Positions 16,529-26,608 of a DNA stretch of 64,000 nt are shown here, one piece after another. The notes below the pieces were generated by a model, which saw only the letters and a program-made list of their open reading frames with translations, ran no database searches and was not told the DNA's origin. How positions within the stretch are numbered: position 1 is the stretch's first letter; every line of letters begins with the position of its first letter. The stretch is from Beijerinckiaceae bacterium. Lineage in GTDB: Bacteria > Pseudomonadota > Alphaproteobacteria > Rhizobiales > Beijerinckiaceae. The translations under genes were made by a program, and so were the position numbers. The stretch spans positions 61,283 through 125,282 of the forward strand of contig JAJPIC010000022.1 in the NCBI GenBank assembly GCA_021324915.1, given 5' to 3'.

Positions 16529-17245
16529 CTAGACGTCGTAAGTTCCGTCGTCGCCACCCCCGCCGAAATCAGACCCGGGGTCGTTGTCGTCATAGGTGAC
16601 GGTCTCGTCATAGGTATCGCCGGGGTTGGCGATATCGCCCTGACCCGGATCCTCATAATAATTATTGACGATCGTCTCGCCGCCCCCCATGCCGGGGATG
16701 CCCGAGGCAATGCCGAGGCCGCCATAATGGCCGCCGAAGAGGTTGCGGATCGAATCGGCAAGCAGAACGCCGCCCGCGACTCCCGCCGCCGTTCCCAGCG
16801 CACCCTGCAGGAATCCGCCGCCTGGAGGCGGGCCCATGGGCGCAGCGCCCCAAGGGCCAGGCTCCTGCGGAGCATAGGGCTGCTGCGGGGGATAGGGTTG
16901 CTGCGGCTGTGGCCCGGGCTGCGGGCCCTGTTGCCAGGGACCGCCCGGACGCGGCCCCGGCTGCGGGCCGCCCCCGAAAATCGAGCCGAGGCTGCTCAAG
17001 AATCCGCCCGAGGCCGGGCGTTGCTCATTGAGCCGCGCTTCGAGCTGCTGCAGGCGCTCGTTGGCGGCGCGGAGCGCCTGCTCCTGCACGATCACCGCTT
17101 GCGCTAGGAAATAGGGCGCCGAGGGCATGGACCTCACCGCATCGGCGATCAAAGCCTCGGCTTCAGGATCGCGGGGCGCGTTGGCGGCAGTAGCGCGAAT
17201 GCGGTCGAAAAGCCCGGTAATGAGCTGGCGTTCTTCGGGCGTCAT
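16529..17245 (-). CDS. DUF2076 family protein
   Basis: 238 residues preceded by GAGGAGA. N-terminal conserved block begins TPEERQLITGLFDRIR and includes PEAEALIADAVRSMP and a helical segment with LRAANERLQQLEARL. The middle is very rich in Pro, Gly and Gln (PQPGPRPGGPWQQGPQPGPQ). A glycine-rich hydrophobic stretch (AAGVAGGVLLADSIRNLFGG) follows, and the tail is acidic with repeated Asp/Gly. No signal peptide is obvious. The family is of unknown function and often called periplasmic ligand-binding sensor-like; I cannot improve on that. Confidence 0.82.
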   Translation of the reverse strand: MTPEERQLITGLFDRIRATAANAPRDPEAEALIADAVRSMPSAPYFLAQAVIVQEQALRAANERLQQLEARLNEQRPASGGFLSSLGSIFGGGPQPGPRPGGPWQQGPQPGPQPQQPYPPQQPYAPQEPGPWGAAPMGPPPGGGFLQGALGTAAGVAGGVLLADSIRNLFGGHYGGLGIASGIPGMGGGETIVNNYYEDPGQGDIANPGDTYDETVTYDDNDPGSDFGGGGDDGTYDV

Positions 17246-17362
17246 GGTCTTCTCCTCAGGTTAGGGAGCGCCGCTCATATGGGGGGCGAATGCGGCGGCT
17301 CCAAGAGCCGGCTTGCTCCATTTCATCCGCACCCCTAAGAAGCGGACCCGCAGAGGAAGAAT

Positions 17363-18871
17363 ATGAGCGAACAGAAAAAGCGAGCGAAATTGCCGCGCGG
17401 CTTTGTCGATCTCAGCGCCGCCGACATCGCCGCAACCGAGAAAATGCTCGCGGCGATCAAGGATTCCTACGCACTCTATGGGTTCGAGCCGGTCGAGACG
17501 CCGCTCGTCGAATATACGGACGCGCTCGGCAAATTCCTGCCGGATCAGGACCGGCCGAACGAGGGCGTCTTCTCGTTTCAGGACGATGACGAGCAATGGC
17601 TCTCGCTGCGCTATGATCTGACCGCGCCCTTGGCGCGCTACGTCGCCGAACATTTCGACCGCCTGCCGAAACCCTATCGCAGCTACCGCGTCGGCAATGT
17701 CTTCCGCAACGAAAAGCCGGGACCCGGACGTTACCGGCAATTCATGCAATTCGACGCCGATACGATCGGCACGAGTTCGGTCGCCGCCGATGCGGAGCTC
17801 TGCATGATGGCGGCCGATACGCTGGAACGGCTCGGGATCGAGCGCGGCAAATACGTCATCAAGGTCAATAATCGAAAAGTGCTCGACGGCGTGATGGAGT
17901 CGATCGGGCTTGGGGGAGAGGAGAATGCTGGGCGACGGCTTACGGTGCTGCGCGCGATCGACAAGCTCGACCGGTTGGGTCCCGAAGGCGTTCGACTGCT
18001 GCTCGGTCCGGGCCGAAAAGATGAGAGCGGCGATTTCACCAAGGGTGCGGGGCTCGACGCTTCCGCCGTTTCGCGCGTTCTGAATTTTACCGGATGGAAG
18101 GATGCCGGCACCGGCGCGCCCGGCACGTCCGGATCGAGCGAAGCGACGCTTGCGAATTTCGAAGACGCGGTCGGCCAGTCGCAGTTCGGCCGCGAAGGCG
18201 TGGAGGACCTCAAAGTCTTCCGCAACCTGATCGAGACCGCGAATTACCAGGACCGCATCCTCATTGATCCATCCGTCGTCCGTGGGCTCGAATATTACAC
18301 CGGCCCCGTTTTCGAAGCCGATCTCACCTTCGAAGTGCCGGGCGAAGACGGCAAGCCCATCCGTTTCGGCTCAATTGGCGGCGGCGGACGCTATGACGGA
18401 TTGGTCGGCCGGTTCCGCAGCGAAGACGTGCCGGCGACGGGATTCTCGATCGGCGTCTCGCGCCTCTATGCGGCGCTCAAGGCCATCAATTCGCCGATCG
18501 TCACTGGCGCAGCGCGGCGCGGACCCGTCGTCGTTCTGGTGCTCGATCAAGCCGAGATCGCGCGCTACCAGAACTTCGTCGCGCAATTGCGCAGCGCCGG
18601 CATTGCCGCGGAACTTTACCTCGGCTCATCCGGAATGAATGCGCAGTTGAAATATGCCGATAAGCGCGGCGCACTCTGCGCCGTCATTCAGGGCTCGAAC
18701 GAGCGTGCCGAAGGCAAGGTCGCCATCCGCGATCTCGTGCTCGGCGCGGAACTCGCCGCCGCCACCAAGGACCGGGCGGACTATATCGAGCTGCGCACGC
18801 GCGCCCAGTTCAGCGTGCCGGAATCTGAGCTCGTCGCAGCGGTGCGCGAAGTCCTGGGGAGGCATCGGTAA
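17363..18871 (+). CDS. hisS: Histidyl-tRNA synthetase
   Basis: 502 residues, longer than the roughly 420 of E. coli HisRS but typical of the alphaproteobacterial type. Class II synthetase: motif 2 [17 protein letters not shown], histidine-binding segment [14 protein letters not shown], and motif 3 in [13 protein letters not shown] with [11 protein letters not shown]. The anticodon-binding domain starts about residue 385 (VVVLVLDQ). It charges tRNA-His. This variant class is reported to accompany loss of the G-1 identity base of tRNA-His in many alphaproteobacteria; no tRNA-His is in the window to check. Divergent from DUF2076; stands alone. Confidence 0.95.
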   Translation: MSEQKKRAKLPRGFVDLSAADIAATEKMLAAIKDSYALYGFEPVETPLVEYTDALGKFLPDQDRPNEGVFSFQDDDEQWLSLRYDLTAPLARYVAEHFDRLPKPYRSYRVGNVFRNEKPGPGRYRQFMQFDADTIGTSSVAADAELCMMAADTLERLGIERGKYVIKVNNRKVLDGVMESIGLGGEENAGRRLTVLRAIDKLDRLGPEGVRLLLGPGRKDESGDFTKGAGLDASAVSRVLNFTGWKDAGTGAPGTSGSSEATLANFEDAVGQSQFGREGVEDLKVFRNLIETANYQDRILIDPSVVRGLEYYTGPVFEADLTFEVPGEDGKPIRFGSIGGGGRYDGLVGRFRSEDVPATGFSIGVSRLYAALKAINSPIVTGAARRGPVVVLVLDQAEIARYQNFVAQLRSAGIAAELYLGSSGMNAQLKYADKRGALCAVIQGSNERAEGKVAIRDLVLGAELAAATKDRADYIELRTRAQFSVPESELVAAVREVLGRHR

Positions 18872-19042
18872 TTCCGCTTGCGGCGAGAGGAAGGCAGCAG
18901 CCTTGGCCACTTCCCCGGACGAGCCCGCCCACGGGGGAAGATCCGGATCTAGGTGCGTCAGGATCCCGGCTCTCCGCTTCGCTTCGGCCGGGAAAGTGGA
19001 GCCTTGCGCTCGTGGACTGCTTTGCTCGCAATTGATGGACGA

Positions 19043-20266
19043 TCAGCGCCCGCGCACGAGCGCCTTCAAGTCGGAGGATGGATCGGCAACCAGTTCCGGC
19101 GTGATCGGCGCCGAGGTCTCGAGCAGCCGGCGCGCCAGCATATGATCGCCGGCCCGGTTGACGCTCTCGACGCCCGTCAGCCTGCCTTCTTTGAATCCGA
19201 AGAGGGAATAGGCCCGCGCCTCATAAGAGCCGCGCAGCACGATCCTGTCGCTCTCGTCGAGAAATCCAGCGATCTGCAGTTTGAGATCGCCCTGATCGCT
19301 CCAGAACCAGGGCACGTGATCATATTTCGCCGGCTTTCCGGCAATCAGCTTGGCGAGCGTGCGCGCCTGATCCGTCGCGTTCTGCACCGATTCGAGCCGC
19401 AGCTCCGCGCCATGGTGCGTATTGTAGTGATAGACCGAATCGCCGATCGCAAAAATAGTCTCGTCGTTCGTCGCAAGCCGCTCGTCGACCTTGATGCCGT
19501 TCGGCGCATCGAGCCCGGCGGCGCGGGCAAGCTCGTCGCTCGGCTTCAAACCGATCCCGACGAGCACAATGTCGGCTGGCAGGACCCGCCCGTCGGAGAC
19601 GACGACCTCGGCGACCTTTCCTCCACGGCCTTTGATTGCCGTGATGCTCGTCGCGAAATTGAGCTTCACGCCGAAGGCGCGATGCTGGGCGGCGAAGAAG
19701 TCGGACGTCTGCGCCGTCACTGAGCGCGCCATGGGCCGGTCGGCGAGTTCGAAGACTTCGACATGGCGGCCCTGCGCCGCGGCGGTCGCGGCGAATTCGA
19801 GCCCGATGAACCCGGCGCCGATGACGATCACGTTCTGCGAAGCTTCCAACCGCTCGCGCAAAACCCGCGCTTCGGCGAGCGTACGCAGAGAAAGGACGCC
19901 ATCGAGATCGGCGCCCTCGATCGGCAAAGTGCGTTGAATGCCGCCTGTCGCAAGAACGAGTTTCGAATAATCGAGCGTACTGCCGGAGGCGAGACGCACG
20001 CGGCGCGCGACGCGATCGATCTCGACCGCCCGTTCGCCGAGAACGAGATCGATCTTGTTCTGGGGATAAAAGCCGAGCCCGCGAAGCAGAACGCCGTCTT
20101 CGGCGGTGGCGCGTTTGAGGAAAGCCTTGGAGAGCGGCGGCCTTTGATAAGGCAGATCCTTCTCGTCCCCCAAGAGAACGATCTTCTCGGAATATCCTTC
20201 TTCGCGCAGGGATGCGGCGAGCTGCACGCCGCCATGGCCGGCCCCGACAATGACGATCTGGTCCAT
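19043..20266 (-). CDS. FAD-dependent ferredoxin/rubredoxin reductase-like oxidoreductase
   Basis: 407 residues with AAGGAAG upstream. Two Rossmann motifs: FAD GAGHGGVQLAASLRE near the N-terminus and NAD(P)H GAGFIGLEFAATAAAQG at about 150, plus the ATG segment (VLATGG) and the C-terminal FAD-binding IFAIGD. Sequence around LPYQRPPLSKAFL is typical of reductases that feed ferredoxin-dependent oxygenases or P450s. No ferredoxin or oxygenase gene is adjacent, so the partner is unknown. It lies 43 nt downstream of prmA on the same strand and may be co-transcribed. Confidence 0.9.
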   Translation of the reverse strand: MDQIVIVGAGHGGVQLAASLREEGYSEKIVLLGDEKDLPYQRPPLSKAFLKRATAEDGVLLRGLGFYPQNKIDLVLGERAVEIDRVARRVRLASGSTLDYSKLVLATGGIQRTLPIEGADLDGVLSLRTLAEARVLRERLEASQNVIVIGAGFIGLEFAATAAAQGRHVEVFELADRPMARSVTAQTSDFFAAQHRAFGVKLNFATSITAIKGRGGKVAEVVVSDGRVLPADIVLVGIGLKPSDELARAAGLDAPNGIKVDERLATNDETIFAIGDSVYHYNTHHGAELRLESVQNATDQARTLAKLIAGKPAKYDHVPWFWSDQGDLKLQIAGFLDESDRIVLRGSYEARAYSLFGFKEGRLTGVESVNRAGDHMLARRLLETSAPITPELVADPSSDLKALVRGR

Positions 20267-20309
20267 TATTCTTCCTTGGTCCTAAAGCAGAGGTCGTAGG
20301 CCGCCCCGA

Positions 20310-21233
20310 TCAGGGACGGAAGGGACGGCGCATCAGAAGCGTGGCCCAGCCCTCGATGTCGATGCGGCCGTTCATCACGATCTTCTGCGCACGGTAGGCG
20401 GAGGCGACGCCCGGCACGTCCTGCGGCAGAAGGCCCGAGAGAATGATCTCCCCGCCCGGGGCGAGCGCGCGAGCGAGCGCGGGGGCGAGCTTGCGCAAAG
20501 GGCCGGCGAGAATATTCGCAATGGCGAGATCGTAGCGCGCGCCTGCCAGCAGGGGATGGTCGATGCCGTGCGCCTGCACGGCGCGCACGAAGGGACCCGC
20601 CCGATTGCGCTGTGCATTGGCGCTCGCCGTTGCGACGGCGACCGGATCGATATCGCCGGCGCGCACGGGAACGCGAAACAGAAGCGCCGCCGCAATGGCG
20701 AGCACGCCGGTCCCGGTGCCGACGTCGAGGATCGATTGCGGACGGCGCCGCTTTGCGATGCGCTCGAGGAAAGAGAGACAGCCGCGCGTCGAACCATGCT
20801 GGCCCGTGCCGAAGGCCAGCGCCGCCTCGATCTCGATATCGATTTCGTTTGGACGCCGGCGCGCACGGTCGTGGGCTCCATGAACGAGAAATCGTCCGGA
20901 GCGAACCGGCGGCAACCCTTCGAGGCCGCGCTTGACCCAGTCGCCGGCTTCGATGCGTGCGAATTCGGCCGCGCCTGCCGCCGCCTCGCCGGCGACAAAG
21001 CCGATGAGCGCTCGTATCCGCGCCTCGTCCGGCGGGAGCCCGAAATAGGCCTCGACGACCCAACCCGGCTGATTAGGCACTTCCTCGAAAGCGGCCGCGG
21101 CCGTATCGGCCGGATCGAAGGTCTCGACGATGGCATCGACGATCCCGAGCGCGGTGTCGGCAGGGCAGCGCAGGCGCATCTGATAAGCGGCATTATTCGG
21201 AGGCAGGCCTTCGAGCATGCCAGCGGCTAACAT
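20310..21233 (-). CDS. prmA: Ribosomal protein L11 methyltransferase
   Basis: 307 residues. N-terminal substrate-recognition domain of about 100 residues, then a class I SAM methyltransferase: ALAFGTGQHGSTRGCL (characteristic PrmA segment), motif I ILDVGTGTGVLAIAAALL, acidic motif II AGDIDPVAVATA, and the NIL motif in IANILAGPLRKL replacing the usual NPPF. Trimethylates amino groups of ribosomal protein L11 in the cytosol. Usual length is about 290-300. Followed by the flavoprotein gene on the same strand. Confidence 0.92.
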   Translation of the reverse strand: MLAAGMLEGLPPNNAAYQMRLRCPADTALGIVDAIVETFDPADTAAAAFEEVPNQPGWVVEAYFGLPPDEARIRALIGFVAGEAAAGAAEFARIEAGDWVKRGLEGLPPVRSGRFLVHGAHDRARRRPNEIDIEIEAALAFGTGQHGSTRGCLSFLERIAKRRRPQSILDVGTGTGVLAIAAALLFRVPVRAGDIDPVAVATASANAQRNRAGPFVRAVQAHGIDHPLLAGARYDLAIANILAGPLRKLAPALARALAPGGEIILSGLLPQDVPGVASAYRAQKIVMNGRIDIEGWATLLMRRPFRP

Positions 21234-21410
21234 GAGATGCCGCGGCCGGCAAATTAGGCGAAAGCGGAGCCGGGACAGCTCTAGTTACGAATATTTGACA
21301 CTATTCTGAAAATATTGGTTGGGAGCTTGCGTTTTATTCGGCGAATCGGGCAATGGCCGCCCGGGACGCCAAAGCCATTTTATAAGTGACTACCACACAA
21401 GGGAGATTCG

Positions 21411-22778
21411 ATGTTTCCGCTGCTGCGCCGGAAACCGAACGCCGTCGCACCAACCGAGCCGACTGCAGACCAGGAGAGCCAATTCGCCCAAATCATCGAG
21501 GCCGTCGCGGATAAAGGAGCGGCGTCGGTGGCTGCGGACGGGCGCTTCGGCCGCGCGCTCGCAACTCTGGTGCGCCTGACCGAGCAGCGCATGCTCGACG
21601 ACATTGCGCTTGTCGCGACGCTTTCCGCAGAAGCGTCGGAGACGGCCATCAACGTCGGGTGGATCTCGCACGACATCCATGAGATGACCCATTCGGCCAA
21701 GGCGATCTCGGGCGCCGTCGAGGAACTTGCGACGTCGATCCATGCGCTCGCCAAGAATTCGGCTGAAAGCGCCGAAGGCGCCGAGCGCACCCGCAACACG
21801 CTCGAGACATGCGTCGCCGATAGCCGCTCCGCCACGAGCGCCATGAAGGTCATCGACAGCCGCGTCAGCTATATCGACGAGCGCCTGAGCGTGCTCGAGG
21901 CCACGGCGGAGCAGATCCGCAATATGGCGGGAGCGATCGAGGCGATCGCGCGGCAGACCAATCTTCTCGCGCTCAATGCGACGATCGAGGCGGCGCGCGC
22001 CGGCAATATGGGCCGCGGCTTCGCGGTCGTTGCTGGAGAAGTCAAGGCGCTGTCGAGCCAGACCGAAAAGGTGACGGAGGAAATCCGCAACCGGCTCGGC
22101 ACGTTCGCTTCCGAAATGGCGGAGATCAAAAGCGCCGTAGCCGACAGCCACGGAGCGGTGAGCGACGGCAGTACCATTGTCAACCAGGTCGTCGATCGCG
22201 TGACCCGAACCGGCGATGCCATGATCGAAGTCACCCAGCGCGCCCGCCGGCTCGCCGACCTGCTCGAAGATCAGCGTGCCGCCACAACCGAGATCGCCGA
22301 GAGTACCGGCAAGATCGCGGCCAAAGTCGGCAAGACGGAGAGCGAGATCGGGGCGATCAATGCGCGGCTCATCGGCTGCGAAGAACTCGCCCAATCCTCG
22401 TGGGAAGAAAAGAAGAGCGCCTACCCCGGCGCCGATATCGCGCGGCTACCGGCCGAGGCGGCGCTCTTCAAGCGTCAGCTCGCCACCATGCTGGTCGGCC
22501 TTGCGCCGCCGGCACTCCTTTCGACTGCGCTCGAGCCCGGGCGGCTGTCGGCTTGTCTTGAGCGTTATCCGCGCCTCAAGGAACGCCAGCGCGTGCTGGT
22601 CGGCAGGCTTGAGCAGACCGCCGTCCAAATTCAGCACGAGGCGCGGCGGATTGTGGCTAGAATCGAAGCGAAGAAATGGGCCGCGGCTTCGGACGCCTAT
22701 GAAATTTGCGAAAAGGCGCTCGCGGAATTTACCGAGATCGTGAGGCTTATTCTGGCCGAGTTCAGGAACGAGCGCTGA
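21411..22778 (+). CDS. Soluble methyl-accepting chemotaxis protein
   Basis: 455 residues, preceded by AAGGGAGA. No transmembrane segment, so a cytosolic chemoreceptor. Residues about 60-300 form a long coiled coil with the signalling tip [20 protein letters not shown] followed by [18 protein letters not shown], where CheA/CheW bind. The C-terminal about 130 residues (from [15 protein letters not shown]) are helical and unassigned; they do not show a clear CZB zinc-binding pattern and may be the sensor. No other che genes are near. Its stop abuts the stop of convergent uvrD with no gap. Confidence 0.9.
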   Translation: MFPLLRRKPNAVAPTEPTADQESQFAQIIEAVADKGAASVAADGRFGRALATLVRLTEQRMLDDIALVATLSAEASETAINVGWISHDIHEMTHSAKAISGAVEELATSIHALAKNSAESAEGAERTRNTLETCVADSRSATSAMKVIDSRVSYIDERLSVLEATAEQIRNMAGAIEAIARQTNLLALNATIEAARAGNMGRGFAVVAGEVKALSSQTEKVTEEIRNRLGTFASEMAEIKSAVADSHGAVSDGSTIVNQVVDRVTRTGDAMIEVTQRARRLADLLEDQRAATTEIAESTGKIAAKVGKTESEIGAINARLIGCEELAQSSWEEKKSAYPGADIARLPAEAALFKRQLATMLVGLAPPALLSTALEPGRLSACLERYPRLKERQRVLVGRLEQTAVQIQHEARRIVARIEAKKWAAASDAYEICEKALAEFTEIVRLILAEFRNER

Positions 22779-25136
22779 TCACCCTGCCTGCAGAAAGCTC
22801 TCCAGCACCATTTTGCGGCCGGCCTTGTCGAAATCGACCGTGAGCTTATTGCCATCGACCGCCGCCACGGTTCCCATGCCGAATTTCATGTGAAATACCC
22901 GCGCGCCCTTCGTAAAAGAAGAGCCTACCGACGATTTGGCGACGAGCTCGCCCTCGATCATCATGGGGCCGCGACGCGCGGCAGTTTCGCGCCAGCCGGG
23001 CGCGCCTGCGCCCCCGCGCGCTTCCTCATTGCGCCGCTGCGCGCGCTGCCAGCCCGGGGTCGCATAGGATGAACCATAAGTATCCATATTGGCAAAGCGC
23101 GACTGCGCATAATTGCCGTAGGCGCGACCCGAAGCCATATCGAGCACTTCGACATGCGCCGCCGGCAATTCGTCGAGAAAGCGCGAGGGCAATGTCGTCT
23201 GCCAGAGCCCGCGAATCCGCCGATTGGTGGCGAAATAGATTTTCGCGCGGCGCTTGGCGCGGGTGAGCCCGACATAAGCCAGGCGGCGCTCCTCCTCGAG
23301 ACCGGCGCGGCCCGATTCGTCGAGGGAGCGCTGATGCGGAAAGAGTCCCTCTTCCCATCCGGGCAGGAACACGGTCTCGAATTCAAGACCTTTGGCGGCA
23401 TGCAGCGTCATGACCGAGACGCGCTCTTCCGAGTCTTGCGCGTCGGCGTCCATGACAAGCGCGACATGTTCGAGAAAGGCCGCGAGACTGGGGAATTCGT
23501 CCATGGCGCGGACGAGCTCCTTCAGATTCTCGAGCCGGCCCGCCGCCTCCGCCGTGCGGTCCTTGCGCCACATCTCGGTATAGCCCGACTCGTCCAAGAC
23601 GATCTCGGCAAGCTCGCCCTGCGGCTTCTGGTCGATCAGTGACGCCCAGCGAGAGAAATCGGCGAGCAGGTCGCGCAGGACTTGCCGCTGCTTGGGTTTT
23701 AGTTCCTCGGTCTCGATCATCGCGGCCGCCGACTGCATCAGGCTGATGCGTTCGCGCCGCGCATGATCGTGGAGCAATTGCAAGGTCGCCTCGCCGAGCC
23801 CACGCTTCGGCACATTATAGATCCGCTCGAAGGCAAGATCGTCGTCCGGCTGGGCGAGGCAGCGCAGATAGGCGAGCGCGTCGCGAATCTCGGCACGTTC
23901 ATAGAATCGCGGCCCCCCGATCACCCGGTAGGGCAGACCGAGCGTGATGAAACGCTCCTCGAATTCGCGCATCTGGAACGAGGCGCGCACGAGGATCGCC
24001 ATCTCCTCGAGCTTTTCGCCCTTGCGCTGGAGAGATTCGATCTCGTCACCGATGACGCGGGCTTCTTCTTCCGAATCCCAGACCCCGGCCACGGTCGGCA
24101 TTTCGCCGACTTCGCCGTCGGTGAAGAGCGTCTTGCCGAGCCGGCCTTGGTTATGCGCGATAAGGCCTGCCGCAACGTCGAGGATATGGCCGGTCGAGCG
24201 ATAATTCTGCTCGAGCCGGATGATCTTCGCGCCCGGGAAATCGGCTTCGAACCGAAGGATGTTGTCGACATCGGCGCCGCGCCAGCCGTAGATCGACTGG
24301 TCGTCATCGCCGACGCAGCAGACGTTGCCGCGCCCCTGCGCGAGCAGCTTCAGCCAGAGATATTGGACGGTATTCGTATCCTGATATTCGTCGACGAGCA
24401 TGAAGCGGAAACGATCCTGATAGATTTTCAGGACGTCGGGATTCTCGCGCATGAGGCGCAGAGTTTCGAGCAGGAGGTCGCCGAAATCGGCGGCGTTCAG
24501 CACTTTCAGCCGCTCCTGATAGAGCGCATAAAGCTTGGCTCCCTTGCCTTCGGCGAAAGCCGCCGCTTCGCCCGCCGGCACGTGGAGAGGATCGAGGCCG
24601 CGGTTTTTCCAGGCATCGATCTGATAAGCGAGCGCACGCGCCGGCCAGCGCTTGTCGTCGACATTCTCGGCCTGCAACACTTGTTTCAGCAGGCGGATCT
24701 GATCGTCCGTATCGAGGATCGTAAAGGAGGATTTGAGTCCGACGAGCTCGGCATGGCGGCGCAGGATCTTGGTCGAGATCGCATGGAAAGTGCCGAGCCA
24801 GGGCATGCCCTCGGCAACGATGCCGGCAAGCAGGCCGATACGCTCCTTCATCTCGCGCGCCGCCTTATTGGTGAAGGTCACGGCCAAGATCTGGCTCGGG
24901 AAGGCGCGACCGGTGGCAAGAATATGAGCGATGCGGGTGGTGAGCACGCGCGTCTTGCCGGTGCCGGCGCCGGCCAGGACAAGCAGCGGCCCGTCGAGCG
25001 CTTCGACAGCCGCGCGCTGAGCAGGATTGAGTCCGTCGAGATAGCGCAGGCCGGCGCTTGCGCGCGCCGCAATTCCGCCTGGGCGCGGATCCGGCGCGTC
25101 CAGGTCGAAACCCCGATTTTCAAAGGGGTCGCTCAA
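22779..25136 (-). CDS. ATP-dependent DNA helicase, UvrD/PcrA type
   Basis: 785 residues from TTG 25136, chosen because GGAGATTTCAGGA precedes it and the downstream sequence (SDPFENRGFDL) looks like a normal N-terminus; the frame is open to 25286. SF1A helicase motifs in order: Walker A GAGTGKT (K61), Ia TFTNKAAREMKER, II VDEYQDTN, III DDDQSIYGWRGAD, IV QNYRST, V MTLHAAKGLEFE and VI YVGLTRAKRR. The C-terminus (KGARVFHMKFGMGTV) matches the PcrA/UvrD tail that contacts RNA polymerase. Works 3'-5' in repair and replication. uvrD and pcrA names are both in use. Confidence 0.92.
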   Translation of the reverse strand: MSDPFENRGFDLDAPDPRPGGIAARASAGLRYLDGLNPAQRAAVEALDGPLLVLAGAGTGKTRVLTTRIAHILATGRAFPSQILAVTFTNKAAREMKERIGLLAGIVAEGMPWLGTFHAISTKILRRHAELVGLKSSFTILDTDDQIRLLKQVLQAENVDDKRWPARALAYQIDAWKNRGLDPLHVPAGEAAAFAEGKGAKLYALYQERLKVLNAADFGDLLLETLRLMRENPDVLKIYQDRFRFMLVDEYQDTNTVQYLWLKLLAQGRGNVCCVGDDDQSIYGWRGADVDNILRFEADFPGAKIIRLEQNYRSTGHILDVAAGLIAHNQGRLGKTLFTDGEVGEMPTVAGVWDSEEEARVIGDEIESLQRKGEKLEEMAILVRASFQMREFEERFITLGLPYRVIGGPRFYERAEIRDALAYLRCLAQPDDDLAFERIYNVPKRGLGEATLQLLHDHARRERISLMQSAAAMIETEELKPKQRQVLRDLLADFSRWASLIDQKPQGELAEIVLDESGYTEMWRKDRTAEAAGRLENLKELVRAMDEFPSLAAFLEHVALVMDADAQDSEERVSVMTLHAAKGLEFETVFLPGWEEGLFPHQRSLDESGRAGLEEERRLAYVGLTRAKRRAKIYFATNRRIRGLWQTTLPSRFLDELPAAHVEVLDMASGRAYGNYAQSRFANMDTYGSSYATPGWQRAQRRNEEARGGAGAPGWRETAARRGPMMIEGELVAKSSVGSSFTKGARVFHMKFGMGTVAAVDGNKLTVDFDKAGRKMVLESFLQAG

Positions 25137-25285
25137 TCCTGAAATCTCCCGCTGGAAGAACGACTCAAAACTCGAGCTCAATGTGGGGGTTTTGCTATCC
25201 CCTGTCCACGAACGCAGCAATGGGAACCTTCGGTTGAGGCGCAGATTGACAATGCTGCGCCAAGCCTTGCTCCGGGACGACCGCA

Positions 25286-26224
25286 ATGGCCCACATGAAA
25301 GCTGTTCGCATACACGCCTTCGGCGGGCCGGACGTGCTCCAAATCGAGGAGCTTTCGATACCCGAGCCTCGAAAGGGCGAATTCCTTGTCAAGGTTCAAG
25401 CCGCCGGCGTCAACCCGGTCGATTACAAGATCCGCGAAGGGAAATATCCGCCCGTAAAGGAGGGGGATCTTCCCCTGATCATGGGGCGCGACATCTCGGG
25501 CCTTATTGCGGCATCAGGCTCGGGGACAAGCGACGAACTGAAAGAGGGTGATGCCATCTATGCGATGCTGGCAGGCAAAGGCGGCGGATACGCCGAATAT
25601 GCGCTGGTCGCGAAAGAAGCGGCCCGCAAGCCCGCCGCTATCGACTATGTCGCCGCGGCCGCCACGCCATTGGCCGGCCTGACCGCCTGGCAAGGCCTCT
25701 TTCGTTATGGCAAGCTCGAACCGGGCCAGCGGGTGCTCATCCATGGCGGTGCAGGCGGCGTCGGCCATTTCGCCATCCAATTCGCCAAGGCCAAGGGTGC
25801 CTTCGTCATTACGACCGCTGCCAAGGACGACCTCGATTTCGTACGTTCGATCGGCGCCGACGAGGCGATCAATTACAAGGAACAGCGTTTCGAAGAGGCG
25901 GTGCACGACGTCGATATGGTCTTCGATCTCATTGCCGGCGAAACACAGCAGCGTTCCTTCTCGGTGCTCAAGCGCGGCGGCGTTCTCGTCTCGACCTTGA
26001 CCGAGCCCGACCAGGAGAAGGCGCGCGCGCATGGCGTGCGCGGCTTGCGCTATACGGTCCAGGAGAACGCCGCCGATCTCGATGAAATCGCCCAATTGAT
26101 CGACGACCGCAAGGTCAAGCCAAAGGTTGGCAGGATCTTTACTTTGAACGAGGCGGCCAAAGCGCAAGTCTGCATTGCGGAGGGCGATATTCAGGGCAAG
26201 GTCGTTCTTCGGATTTCCGATTAG
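25286..26224 (+). CDS. NADP-dependent quinone oxidoreductase-like alcohol dehydrogenase (zinc-free MDR)
   Basis: 312 residues; ATG 25286 preceded by GGGACG, with a second ATG three codons on. Medium-chain reductase fold without the zinc-ligand cysteines: N-terminal catalytic domain (VKVQAAGVNPVDYKIREG, GRDISGLI), then the cofactor motif VLIHGGAGGVGHFAIQFAKAKG and TTAAKDDLDFVRSIGADEAINY. Family members reduce quinones or enones with NADPH. It is a single-gene unit, divergent from uvrD and convergent with the DUF3008 remnant, at the edge of a group of stress-related genes. Confidence 0.9.
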   Translation: MAHMKAVRIHAFGGPDVLQIEELSIPEPRKGEFLVKVQAAGVNPVDYKIREGKYPPVKEGDLPLIMGRDISGLIAASGSGTSDELKEGDAIYAMLAGKGGGYAEYALVAKEAARKPAAIDYVAAAATPLAGLTAWQGLFRYGKLEPGQRVLIHGGAGGVGHFAIQFAKAKGAFVITTAAKDDLDFVRSIGADEAINYKEQRFEEAVHDVDMVFDLIAGETQQRSFSVLKRGGVLVSTLTEPDQEKARAHGVRGLRYTVQENAADLDEIAQLIDDRKVKPKVGRIFTLNEAAKAQVCIAEGDIQGKVVLRISD

Positions 26225-26261
26225 CACGCGGCTATGACCCGGTGTTCCTCGCGGAAAGGAG

Positions 26262-26448
26262 CTAGCGGCCGACGTGCCGCGGCTTGTTCTTCCTTTTGGT
26301 CGAGGACATGGAGCGAAGTTCCTTTTCGCTCATCGAGTTCAACATCGATCTCGAAGCACCTTTCAGCTTGCTTTTACTGATCTCGCCGCGCTTTGCCGCG
26401 AAGCGGGGCGCGAGCGGCCATTTGCTGAGCTTTCGATCTCGCGGGCAT
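26262..26448 (-). pseudogene. DUF3008 family gene interrupted by a one-base frameshift
   Basis: ATG 26448 follows AAGGAGCAGAGG and encodes MPARSKAQQMAA, the normal DUF3008 N-terminus, but this frame stops at 26374 after 24 codons. The family continues in another frame (FAAKRGEISKSKLKGASRSM, then MSEKELRSMSSTKRKNKPRH) down to the stop at 26262. Removing one base from the G4 run at 26405-26408 (C4 on the coding strand) joins the halves into an intact 61-residue protein of the expected length. Either a recent frameshift, a sequencing or assembly slip, or programmed slippage. DUF3008 proteins are small, charged and of unknown function, common in stress gene groups. Confidence 0.85.
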
Positions 26449-26462
26449 CCTCTGCTCCTTAT

Positions 26463-26484
26463 CAATTGCGGGTCAATTGCGGGT
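26463..26484. repeat. 11-bp direct repeat, two copies
   Basis: CAATTGCGGGT occurs at 26463-26473 and again at 26474-26484 with no spacer, and a related CAAATGCGCGGGT follows at 26485. It lies 15 nt upstream of the DUF3008 start (minus strand), where a promoter or operator would be expected. Function unknown. Confidence 0.7.
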
Positions 26485-26545
26485 CAAATGCGCGGGTCGA
26501 GCCGCGAACAGTGCCGGATTGCGCTCGATTTCAAATCTGCGCGCC

Positions 26546-26596
26546 GCAAAAAGTTCACGCAAAAAGTTCACGCAAAAGTTCACGCAAAAAGTTCAC
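26546..26596. repeat. 13-bp tandem repeat GCAAAAAGTTCAC, four copies
   Basis: Copies at 26546-26558, 26559-26571, 26572-26583 (one A short) and 26584-26596. The array ends 12 nt before the -35 element of the EcfG-type promoter at 26609. It is close to one helical turn and a quarter per unit, so repeated protein binding is possible but unproven; the AAAAAG tracts may bend the DNA. Confidence 0.85.
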
Positions 26597-26608
26597 TTGG
26601 CGCAAGCC

